64,000 nt of DNA from Brevundimonas sp. UBA5866. GTDB taxonomy: Bacteria > Pseudomonadota > Alphaproteobacteria > Caulobacterales > Caulobacteraceae. Below, one piece after another: positions 49,264 to 57,058 of the stretch. The stretch is taken from NCBI RefSeq assembly GCF_002432125.1, contig NZ_DJFS01000078.1, forward strand, positions 11,427 through 75,426. Direction: 5' to 3'. The position numbers and the translations under genes were made by a program. Positions within the stretch are counted from its first letter, which is position 1. Each line of letters starts with the position of its first letter. The notes under the pieces were generated by a model, which saw only the letters and a program-made list of their open reading frames with translations, ran no database searches and had not been told where the DNA came from.

Positions 49264-51520
49264 GGGCCTCTCGCTTGATATCACCGCCCGCTTCCATCGA
49301 AGATGGCTTTTGGGCAGATTTCATACTCTGTCGAAGGGGGAAAACCAGAGTGACACGGGCGCCGGACAGGCCCTCCGCATCACCCAGACGCAATTCCCCT
49401 CCGTGGTCCTCGCAAATACGCTTCACAATGGCCAGCCCCAGTCCGGTCCCCTTTTCGCGGGTGGTGACATAGGGCTCGGTCAAACGGTCGCGATCCTTTT
49501 CGGGCAGGCCGATACCATCATCCTCGATGATGAAACGGGCCCATCCGCTTGAAACATCCAGTCGGGCGGCGATGCCCGGCACGGCGGTTTCGGCTCCGGA
49601 AGCCTTGCGGGCCGATACGGCCTCGCCAGCGTTCTTGAGTATATTGATCAGGGCTTGGCGCACCATGCGACCATCGCAGTCCAGCACCAGTTCCGGCACG
49701 GGCTCGGCCAGCTCCACCCCGATATCGGCTGCCGCCACGCGCTGGGCGAACACCGCCTCGCGCAGCATCTCGTCGGCACGCTCCTCGGTGAAGCGCGGCG
49801 CGGGCATACGGGCGAAGGACGAGAACTCGTCCACCATGCGGCCAATGTCACCGACCTGACGGATGATGGTCTCGGTACAGCGGTCGAACACCTCGACATC
49901 GTCCTCGACCTTGTCGCGGTAACGGCGGCGCAGGCGCTCCGCCGACAGCTGGATCGGCGTCAGCGGGTTCTTGATCTCGTGGGCGATACGGCGGGCCACA
50001 TCGCGCCATGCGGCATTGCGCTGGGCCGTGACCAGACGGGTGATGTCGTCGAAGGTCAGGACCATCTCGCCACCCTGCCCGCCTTCGATACGGACGCGCA
50101 GACGGCGGGTCTCGCCGTCACGGGTGACGTCGATGTCCTCTTCGATATGGGCCTCGCCGCGCTCGGACAGTTCGCTCAACTCAGGCGAAACCTCGCCCAG
50201 ACGCTGGCCCTGCACATCGTCCTGCACAATCGCCAGAAGTTCGCGCGCGCTGTCATTGATAGCCGAGATACGGCCATAGCGGTCCAGACCGATCACGCCC
50301 GCACTCACGCCCGACAGCACGGTTTCGATGAAGCGCGAACGGGTCTGCGCCTCGACACTGGCCGAACGCAGCGCCACCTGCTGGCTCTGGATGTCGTAGG
50401 TCATCCGGTTGAAGGCTTCGGAAAGGACAGCCATTTCGGCGGGTGCGCCGGATGCATCCACCCTGGCCTCAAGATCGCCTGCAGAAACTTTTTCCGCCGC
50501 ATCGATCAACTGACCTATAGGGCGCGAGATAGCGTTCGCTGCCGACATGGCCAGCCACACAGCGCCAACCAGAATAAGCAGCGCCGTCTCAAGATAGGCC
50601 AGGGCGAAGGCGGCCTGGATCTGGGCACGGCTCTGTTCGGCCTGACGATAGGCCAGAATGGATTCCTCGCCCGTACGCATCCGCTGGATCAGACCGGGGG
50701 CCAGTGGCCGTACCACATACAGATAGGCGTCGTCGTAATCCGGCAGAGGGTACAGCGCGCGGATGCTGTCCGGGTTTTCGGTCGCCGTCGCGGGCACCTG
50801 CTCGCCCTCGGCCAAAGTGGCGAAGGCTTCGGGTGGCGGTGCGACATAGGGCGGCGCATTGGGTTGCAGGCCGCTGGCCAGCACCTCGCCCTTGTCGTTC
50901 AGGATATAAAGCGCCGGATAGCCGAAGAAGGCCCCGATCTGTGTCAGGGCTCGACTGAACTGGATACGGTTGTCAAACATGGACCGTACACTGCCCAGTT
51001 CGATCGTTATGGTTTCCAGATCACGTTCCAGACCGGCACCGACATCGGCCACATAGGCCTGACCAATGGCCGCGCCGTTCTGAACCGAGGAGCTGACATT
51101 CTCGCTGAACCACTGGTCCACACCACGGTTGACCAGCACCCCGAATACCAGGGCGATCAGAATGGCCGGAAGTACCGACACGAACGAAAACAGCACCACG
51201 AACCGCAGGTGCAGACGCGAGCCGGCCTCGTGCCTGCCCCTGACCAGCGTAAGGACCTGACGGCCCACCACCGCGGCCAGCAGACCGATGAGCACCAGGT
51301 TCGCTGACAGAATATAGAGGATGATCCGGATCGCGGTCGTACGGCCGTCGCCCGCCGAACCCGGCGCAACAGCAACGATCCAGATGGCCAGTGCGGTAAC
51401 GATAAAGGCCAGGGCATAGCCCACGCCGAACACCGCGCGAGGACGGTCCATCCAGAAACGGCTCCTCGCAGGGCGTTCTGTCGACGGGCTCTCGTTCTGA
51501 TGCACGCGCGGTTCAATCAT
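49253..51520 (-). CDS. ntrY: Nitrogen regulation sensor histidine kinase NtrY
   Basis: The 755-aa membrane kinase has three N-terminal transmembrane helices and a fourth after a periplasmic sensor segment (about residues 140-305). HAMP (about 325-385), PAS (about 400-480), HisKA with the phosphorylated His in RRIAHEIKNPLTPIQLS near 510 and HATPase (about 600-735, NILKNAGEAV and DDGIGLPEKD) follow. The ATG at 51520 is preceded by a TTG; the ATG is preferred. ntrX follows with an 11-base overlap and dusB precedes it by 62 bases. In relatives ntrB and ntrC lie between dusB and ntrY; they are absent here. Confidence 0.94.
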   Translation of the reverse strand: MIEPRVHQNESPSTERPARSRFWMDRPRAVFGVGYALAFIVTALAIWIVAVAPGSAGDGRTTAIRIILYILSANLVLIGLLAAVVGRQVLTLVRGRHEAGSRLHLRFVVLFSFVSVLPAILIALVFGVLVNRGVDQWFSENVSSSVQNGAAIGQAYVADVGAGLERDLETITIELGSVRSMFDNRIQFSRALTQIGAFFGYPALYILNDKGEVLASGLQPNAPPYVAPPPEAFATLAEGEQVPATATENPDSIRALYPLPDYDDAYLYVVRPLAPGLIQRMRTGEESILAYRQAEQSRAQIQAAFALAYLETALLILVGAVWLAMSAANAISRPIGQLIDAAEKVSAGDLEARVDASGAPAEMAVLSEAFNRMTYDIQSQQVALRSASVEAQTRSRFIETVLSGVSAGVIGLDRYGRISAINDSARELLAIVQDDVQGQRLGEVSPELSELSERGEAHIEEDIDVTRDGETRRLRVRIEGGQGGEMVLTFDDITRLVTAQRNAAWRDVARRIAHEIKNPLTPIQLSAERLRRRYRDKVEDDVEVFDRCTETIIRQVGDIGRMVDEFSSFARMPAPRFTEERADEMLREAVFAQRVAAADIGVELAEPVPELVLDCDGRMVRQALINILKNAGEAVSARKASGAETAVPGIAARLDVSSGWARFIIEDDGIGLPEKDRDRLTEPYVTTREKGTGLGLAIVKRICEDHGGELRLGDAEGLSGARVTLVFPLRQSMKSAQKPSSMEAGGDIKREAHED

Positions 51521-51582
51521 CAAAGTGCAGCTTCGACTAACTGTGGCAATAGTTCAACAGCATTGTTGCGTTATTGCGCCAC

Positions 51583-52572
51583 TTAACCCAGCCAAAGTTC
51601 ACGGAGAGCCTCCTCGACCTCGTCCGGACTGTCCAAACGGCAAAGTCTGGCTTTGGCCTGACGGCGTTCCTGCGCATCTTGCGGCCACGGTGCCTGCTCG
51701 ATGTACCAGCCCAGATGCTTGCGGAACATTTTGAGGCCCAGCGGCAGCTTATAGAACTCTGCCGAGGCACGCATGTGCTCGATGACAATGGCGAATCGTT
51801 CCTCGCGGTCCGGCTCGGCCAGTTGGGTCCCGTCCTGAAGGGCCCGCTCCAGATGCGACGCCAGCCACGGACGGCCATAGACACCGCGCCCCAGCATCAG
51901 GGCATCGGCACCGGATTTGTCCAGCGCCTCGCGGGCCTGTTCGGCGGTGATGATGTCGCCGTTGACCACCACCGGAATGGAGACAGCCTGCTTGACCTCG
52001 GCCACGGCGTCCCAGTCGGCCACGCCGGTATAGAATTGCTTGCGGGTGCGGCCATGCACGGTCACGGCCTTTACGCCGATCTCCTCGGCCTTCTTGGCCA
52101 GATCGGCAGCGTTCAGGCTGTTCTCGGCCCAGCCCAGACGCATCTTCACCGTCACCGGACGGCTGACGGCGTTGACCGCCGCCTCCATCAGACGGCACGC
52201 CAGATCGGGCGTCCGCATCAGGGCCGAGCCACAGGCCGCCCCCGTCACTTCCTTGGCCGGACAGCCGAAGTTCAGGTCGATGATGTCGGCACCGGCGGCC
52301 TCGGCCATCTTGGCACCGTGGGCCATCTTCTCGGGATCGCCGCCCACCAGCTGGATCACCGTCAGCGGAAGACCCGCGCCAACGGCGGCACGGCGCACCA
52401 CATCCGGGCGTGCGCGGGCCAGTTCGGCCGCCGCCACCATCTCGGTCGCCACATAGCTGGCACCCAGACGCGAGGCGAGCACACGGAACGGCAGATCGGT
52501 GATCCCCGTCATCGGTGCCATCAGCACTTTTCCGGGGATGTGAACGTCCCCGATTTGGATTCCTGAACTCAT
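51583..52572 (-). CDS. dusB: tRNA-dihydrouridine synthase DusB (NifR3)
   Basis: The 329-aa flavoenzyme reduces uridine to dihydrouridine in tRNA. It has the FMN-barrel start LMAPMTGITDLPFR near residues 18-31, the catalytic Cys in NFGCPAKEV near 105, and C-terminal conserved HLGWYIEQ near 290. The ATG at 52572 with AAGAGCGG upstream is chosen over the longer frame from 52608. It heads a minus-strand block leading into ntrYX and is divergent from ispDF. The dusB gene was first named nifR3 because of its link to ntrBC. Confidence 0.94.
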   Translation of the reverse strand: MSSGIQIGDVHIPGKVLMAPMTGITDLPFRVLASRLGASYVATEMVAAAELARARPDVVRRAAVGAGLPLTVIQLVGGDPEKMAHGAKMAEAAGADIIDLNFGCPAKEVTGAACGSALMRTPDLACRLMEAAVNAVSRPVTVKMRLGWAENSLNAADLAKKAEEIGVKAVTVHGRTRKQFYTGVADWDAVAEVKQAVSIPVVVNGDIITAEQAREALDKSGADALMLGRGVYGRPWLASHLERALQDGTQLAEPDREERFAIVIEHMRASAEFYKLPLGLKMFRKHLGWYIEQAPWPQDAQERRQAKARLCRLDSPDEVEEALRELWLG

Positions 52573-52637
52573 GCCGCTCTTAGCACCGAAACCATACCCC
52601 CTCGTCAACCATGAAACGGGCGCTTAGAAGGCGACAC

Positions 52638-53789
52638 ATGACCTTCTCTGCGATCATCGTCGCTGCCGGATCGGGTTCCCGCGCGGGCGGGGACAAGCAA
52701 TGGCGCACCGTCGGCGGCAAGCCGCTCCTCCGCTGGTCGGCGGAAAGCCTGCTGGCGGCAGGAGCAAATCCGCTGGTTCTGGTGCTGGCCGAAGGGGCCG
52801 AAGCCCGCGCACAAGAGGCGCTGTCCGGCCTTGAGGGCTGGGTGTCGGTGACGGGCGGTGCCACGCGCGCCGATTCCGTTCAGGCGGGCCTTGCCGCGCT
52901 TGAAGATGACCGCCCTGTCCTGATCCACGATGCCGCCCGCCCCTTCCTGAAGGCGCACACCATACACGCTCTGCTGGACGCGCTGGCCGATGCCGAAGGG
53001 GCTCTGCCCGCCCTGCCAGTCGCGGACAGCCTTCGTCGCGGCGATGCCGACAAGCTGATGGGCGAAGTGGTGGACCGCGAAAACCTTTACCGCGCCCAGA
53101 CGCCCCAAGCCTTCCGCCCCTCCACCATCCGTGCCGCCTATGCCGCATGGAAAGGCCCCGATGCCCCGACGGACGAGGCGTCTGTCGTCGCCGCCCACGG
53201 TGGCCGCGTGCGGCTGGTGGCCGGAGAGGCCGATCTGTTCAAACTGACCTACCCCGAGGACTTCGCCATGGCTGAACGCCTGATCCCCGACAACGCCCAC
53301 CGCGTCACCCGCGTGGGCATGGGCTATGACGTTCACCGCTGGGTCGAGGGCGATGGCTCGGGCACATGGCTGTGCGGCGTTCAGGTGCCGCACACGCATA
53401 CCCTGCTCGGTCATTCCGATGCCGATGCGGGCCTACACGCCCTGACCGACGCCATTCTGGGCGCGATTGCCGAGGGCGACATCGGCGACCACTTCCCCCC
53501 CACGGATGACCGATGGAAGGGCGCATCGTCCGATGCCTTCCTCGCCCACGCCTATGAGCTGGCCAAGGCCAAGGGCGGCGTCATCATCAATGTGGACGTG
53601 ACGCTGATTGCCGAGCGCCCCAAGATCAAGCCGCACCGCGCCACCATGCGCCAGCGCATCGCCGACATCCTCGGTCTTGATCTGGGTGCCGTCAGCGTCA
53701 AGGCCACCACCACCGAGGGCCTCGGCTTCACGGGCCGCAACGAAGGTCTGGCCGCTCAGGCCGTCTGCTCTATCGAAATGCCGGCCTAA
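52638..53789 (+). CDS. ispDF: Bifunctional IspD/IspF, MEP isoprenoid pathway
   Basis: The 383-aa fusion has an IspD domain (about residues 1-220), CDP-methylerythritol synthesis, with the nucleotide-binding AIIVAAGSGSRAGG near 5-18 and PVLIHDAARPFL near 93-104. An IspF domain (about 226-383), methylerythritol cyclodiphosphate synthase, has VGMGYDVHRW near the start, HSDADAGLHALTDAILGA near 264-281 and ATTTEGLGFTGR near 356-367. Fusions of these two steps are typical of alphaproteobacteria; the two reactions are not consecutive, since IspE acts between them. The ATG at 52638 is preferred over 52611. Confidence 0.95.
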   Translation: MTFSAIIVAAGSGSRAGGDKQWRTVGGKPLLRWSAESLLAAGANPLVLVLAEGAEARAQEALSGLEGWVSVTGGATRADSVQAGLAALEDDRPVLIHDAARPFLKAHTIHALLDALADAEGALPALPVADSLRRGDADKLMGEVVDRENLYRAQTPQAFRPSTIRAAYAAWKGPDAPTDEASVVAAHGGRVRLVAGEADLFKLTYPEDFAMAERLIPDNAHRVTRVGMGYDVHRWVEGDGSGTWLCGVQVPHTHTLLGHSDADAGLHALTDAILGAIAEGDIGDHFPPTDDRWKGASSDAFLAHAYELAKAKGGVIINVDVTLIAERPKIKPHRATMRQRIADILGLDLGAVSVKATTTEGLGFTGRNEGLAAQAVCSIEMPA

Positions 53790-55111
53790 GCGGCTTCGGA
53801 CTGACGCGCGTCGGAGATAGCCCGTTCCAGCAATTGGATCGGGCCTTCACCTTCGGTCATTTCGGCCACGCCGATGTCAAAGTCGAATACGAAGGGCGAA
53901 CGGTCTTCACCCGCTTCAAACGCCGTACAGGCGATCACGGCAGCGATACGCTCCGCAGCCAGACGGGCGGCCCGACCTGAGGTTGCGGGCATCATGATGG
54001 CAAAACTGTCGGGCGACAGACTGGCCGCCGTATCCTCGACCCGCACCAGACGCGAGATCATGGCCCCCACCTGTGGCAGGGCACGATCCACCCACCCGGC
54101 ACGGTTGATGGCCGACAGGGCTTCGGACTTGGCCACCCTCAGCACACAGAGCGCCAGTGTCCGACGGCGGCGGGCGCTGGCCGCATAGACACGGCCCAGG
54201 TGCGAAGCGAACGGCTCGGCCAGAAACAGCCCCGTTACACCGTCTGTCAGATGCGAGACGCGAACGCTGTCCAGCGCACGGCGGATAGAGACACGGCGGC
54301 GGTAATTATGCGCCAGTGCCAGCACGCGTTCCGCGGTATCCGCCTCGCTGACATCTGTTTCCACCACATCGGCGAAACCGCGCAGATACAGGTCGTTCAG
54401 GTTCACCTCGTCCCCTTCCCGCAGATAGAGGATCAGCGGGATGTGATACAGACGCGTGTTTCGCTTCATGCCTGAAGCGATCGACATGGCCACCGCCCGG
54501 TTTTCTCCACCCCACAGGATGGCCGCGTCGAAGGCGCGCTCGTGCAGATAATCGAAGGCCGTATAGGGCGTGGGGGCCGCAACCACCTCTACGCCGTGCG
54601 CGGCCAGCATATTGCTGAGGGCCAGAAAACGCTCGTCTGCCGAGCCGATCGCCAGAACCGTCACCGGCTGGCTGTCCGTCTCTACGCGGCGCAGGGTTGC
54701 ATCATGATCCGCAAACGTTTGGCAGCGCAGAAGGAACTCTTCCTCGGCGACAGCGGCGCGCATGAGGTGTTCCAGCCGGACAAGGGCCTGCGTCGGATGG
54801 GGCACTTCGGTCATCCGCAGATCCACACAGACCAGGTCCGAATGCCCCACGCCCATGACCGGCAGATAGCGGTCCGGCGTCACAGCCCGGATGCGTACCA
54901 GTTGCACGGCGATGCCCGGCTCGTCCAGATCGATCACAGCCACATCAAAGGCGCGGGTTTCCAGCGCCATGACCGCCTGATCCGCATCGGCCACCCAAAG
55001 CGTGTCGCACCCCGCGCTCTCGAGCCCGCTCTGCAAGCCGGAAAAGCGGGCGCGCCGCGATGCTACCAGCATAACTCGAACAGAGATCTCGGCGAGATGA
55101 CCGGCTTGCAT
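53786..55111 (-). CDS. PopA-like c-di-GMP receptor: two receiver domains and a degenerate GGDEF domain
   Basis: The 441-aa protein has two response-regulator-like domains (about residues 10-120 and 150-275) and a GGDEF fold (about 285-440). The first has a possible phosphoacceptor at Asp61; the second has lost its Asp. In the GGDEF fold the catalytic motif reads SPDSF (366-370), so it cannot make c-di-GMP. The allosteric inhibition site RxxD is intact: RVED (357-360), exactly five residues before the degenerate motif, as in PleD. This is the arrangement of Caulobacter PopA, which binds c-di-GMP through that site and helps deliver CtrA to ClpXP. The same role here is inferred. It converges with ispDF with a four-base overlap. 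Confidence 0.82.
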   Translation of the reverse strand: MQAGHLAEISVRVMLVASRRARFSGLQSGLESAGCDTLWVADADQAVMALETRAFDVAVIDLDEPGIAVQLVRIRAVTPDRYLPVMGVGHSDLVCVDLRMTEVPHPTQALVRLEHLMRAAVAEEEFLLRCQTFADHDATLRRVETDSQPVTVLAIGSADERFLALSNMLAAHGVEVVAAPTPYTAFDYLHERAFDAAILWGGENRAVAMSIASGMKRNTRLYHIPLILYLREGDEVNLNDLYLRGFADVVETDVSEADTAERVLALAHNYRRRVSIRRALDSVRVSHLTDGVTGLFLAEPFASHLGRVYAASARRRRTLALCVLRVAKSEALSAINRAGWVDRALPQVGAMISRLVRVEDTAASLSPDSFAIMMPATSGRAARLAAERIAAVIACTAFEAGEDRSPFVFDFDIGVAEMTEGEGPIQLLERAISDARQSEAA

Positions 55112-55123
55112 ACTTATTGAGAC

Positions 55124-55139
55124 CTGACTGGTTGGTCAG
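55124..55139. promoter_or_regulatory. Possible operator, CTGAC-N6-GTCAG
   Basis: A perfect 5-bp inverted repeat with a 6-base centre lies 13 bases upstream of the PopA-like gene. A related GTCGGTCAGG repeat follows at 55145-55154 in direct orientation to GTTGGTCAG (55131-55139). The form resembles operators of TetR-type regulators, but none is encoded nearby. The rest of the 55112-55279 stretch shows no other element. Confidence 0.3.
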
Positions 55140-55279
55140 CCCCCGTCGGTCAGGGGCCAAGGCTTGGATGGCCATTATTGCCAAGGTTAGACTAATACTC
55201 CGTCAAGCTGGACTGTAAAATCCATTGCGCAAACTTTCGGCGGGTTTCCCTAGGCACGGAAAGGCTTTATTGCGACCCG

Positions 55280-56275
55280 ATGCTGCAAAACAGAAACGAG
55301 ACGTCGGCCGGGGCTGAACACATTGGCGCGGGCCGTTTCGCCAACCTTCTGCGCCAATTTTCACCCGTCGGTTGCATTCGGCTCTGCGGGCGCGCCTTCG
55401 CACGGTCCTGGGGCCGGGACGTGATGCTTTATACGGGCGGGGTCACCTTCTTCGCCCTGCTGGCCATGTTTCCCGCCATCGCCATCCTGATCGGTTTTTA
55501 CAAGGCCGTGCTCTCGATCGGTAATGTGAGCGAACAGGTGGCCGCTATGGCCGAGACCGTGCCGACTGCCGCGCGCGCCCTGTTCCTGGCCGAGGTCGAA
55601 CGCCTGTCCGAAGGTTCGTTCCGTGCCATCTCGACCCAGAGCGCCATCGCCCTGGCCATCGGCGGCTATGCCGCGCACCGGGGTTTCAAGGCCCTGCTGG
55701 CCGGTCTGAACCTCATCCACGACGAGAAAGAGCCCCACGGCTTCTTCAAGTTCAACCTGCTGGCCTTCCTGGTCGCTCTGGCCGCGTTCTTTCTGTTCAC
55801 GGTCGTCTCCGGCGCAGTCGTCACATGGCGGCTGATCGAGCATGCCTATGCCACCGAGCCTGTCAGCCGCATTATGGTGCCCTTCGACAACCTCTGGACC
55901 TCGGCAGGTCTGTGGCTGGGCCTGACCATGCTCTACCGCTATGCCATGAGCCACCGCACCCGCGTCATGTGGCCCGCGGCAATCGTCGGCGGCTTTTTCG
56001 CTACCGCCATGTCGGGCCTGTTCTCGTGGATGTGCGCCATTTATGTGGAACAGATCGTCCACCTCGGCGCGACCTACGGCTCTGTCGGTGCCGTTGTGGT
56101 TCTGTTGATCTGGCTGTCGTGGAACGTCAATGCCATATTCTATGGCGGCGCACTGGCGACCGAGCTTGAACTGTCGTGGAAGAATGACCCTCAGGACATC
56201 ACGGACGGGCAAGAGCCCACCGTTGCCAATGACCGCGTGATCAGCCTGGCAGAGCGCCGCCAGTCTCGACCGTAA
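55280..56275 (+). CDS. YihY/BrkB family membrane protein
   Basis: The 331-aa inner-membrane protein has six transmembrane helices and the family motif near the N-terminus, GGVTFFALLAMFPAIAIL (about 51-68). The conserved GATYGSVGAVVVLLIWLSWN segment is near 262-281. These proteins were once thought to be RNase BN; that activity belongs to another protein, and YihY function remains unknown. The last 35 bases overlap the convergent tusA gene. Confidence 0.9.
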   Translation: MLQNRNETSAGAEHIGAGRFANLLRQFSPVGCIRLCGRAFARSWGRDVMLYTGGVTFFALLAMFPAIAILIGFYKAVLSIGNVSEQVAAMAETVPTAARALFLAEVERLSEGSFRAISTQSAIALAIGGYAAHRGFKALLAGLNLIHDEKEPHGFFKFNLLAFLVALAAFFLFTVVSGAVVTWRLIEHAYATEPVSRIMVPFDNLWTSAGLWLGLTMLYRYAMSHRTRVMWPAAIVGGFFATAMSGLFSWMCAIYVEQIVHLGATYGSVGAVVVLLIWLSWNVNAIFYGGALATELELSWKNDPQDITDGQEPTVANDRVISLAERRQSRP

Positions 56276-56483
56276 GGCGCAGCACGCCCGCCTCCTCGAC
56301 GACCTCGACGACCCTGCCGCCCGTTTCCTGCATCAGAAACGGCACGTCGATGCGGGCCATCGGGTCCGTCGCCAGCAAGGTCATGCGCTGCCCTGCCCCA
56401 TAGGCCTCCATTGCCTTGCGCAGCTTCAGGCTTGGCACGGGGCAGCGGTGCCCCCGCGCGTCGATGACAACCGGTTCGTTCAT
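56241..56483 (-). CDS. tusA: TusA-family sulfurtransferase
   Basis: The 80-aa protein carries the active-site Cys in HRCPVPSLKLRKAM near residue 14, which accepts persulfide sulfur. TusA relays sulfur for tRNA thiolation or molybdenum cofactor synthesis. The start overlaps the pncC stop (ATGA), so they are one transcript. Its 3' end overlaps the YihY gene by 35 bases in convergent orientation. Confidence 0.9.
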   Translation of the reverse strand: MNEPVVIDARGHRCPVPSLKLRKAMEAYGAGQRMTLLATDPMARIDVPFLMQETGGRVVEVVEEAGVLRLTVETGGALPG

Positions 56484-56974
56484 GCGTCCAATGCTTGGGC
56501 CAGAAGCCTCAGCGCCTGTTCCAGGGCCGCTTCACGGACCTTTTCACGGCCCATATCGCCAAAGCGGCATTCCAGATGCAGTACGCGGCCATCCGCGCGG
56601 GCAGCGGCGAAATGCACCAGACCGACCGGCTTTTGATCTGAGCCACCACCGGGCCCGGCAATGCCCGTGATCGCCACAGCCACCGAGGCGTCTGAGTTCG
56701 CAACCGCTCCGCTGGCCATCGCCCGCGCCGTCTCCTCGGATACCGCGCCGTGATCGGCCAGGGTCTGCTCGGGCACGCCCAGCATCGCCATCTTGGCGGC
56801 GTTGGAATAGGTCACGAAGCCACGATCCACGACGCTGGAAGAACCGGCGATTTCCGTCAGCGACGCCGCCACCAGTCCACCCGTGCAGCTTTCCGCCGTT
56901 GCGACCATCACGCCTGCCTCACCGGCCTTGGCCAGTACCGCCTGTGCCAGATCACAAATCCACTCGGAAAACAT
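56480..56974 (-). CDS. pncC: CinA C-terminal domain family, nicotinamide-nucleotide amidase
   Basis: The 164-aa protein corresponds to the CinA C-terminal domain alone, the PncC amidase that converts nicotinamide mononucleotide to nicotinic acid mononucleotide. It shows TAESCTGGLVAASLTE near 28-43, with the nucleophile Ser and Thr, and ITGIAGPGGGSDQKPVG near 104-120. The ATG at 56974 has AAGGAG nine bases upstream, which decides it over the ATG at 56995 and the frame from 57091. It is divergent from the spermidine-synthase-like gene and coupled to tusA. Confidence 0.92.
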   Translation of the reverse strand: MFSEWICDLAQAVLAKAGEAGVMVATAESCTGGLVAASLTEIAGSSSVVDRGFVTYSNAAKMAMLGVPEQTLADHGAVSEETARAMASGAVANSDASVAVAITGIAGPGGGSDQKPVGLVHFAAARADGRVLHLECRFGDMGREKVREAALEQALRLLAQALDA

Positions 56975-57058
56975 TGCTATCGACTCCTTAACCATCCGAA
57001 CCTTACGGAATTCAGGACAGCGCACGTGTGCGCAGGGGGAAATCCGAAAGGGAACAAC

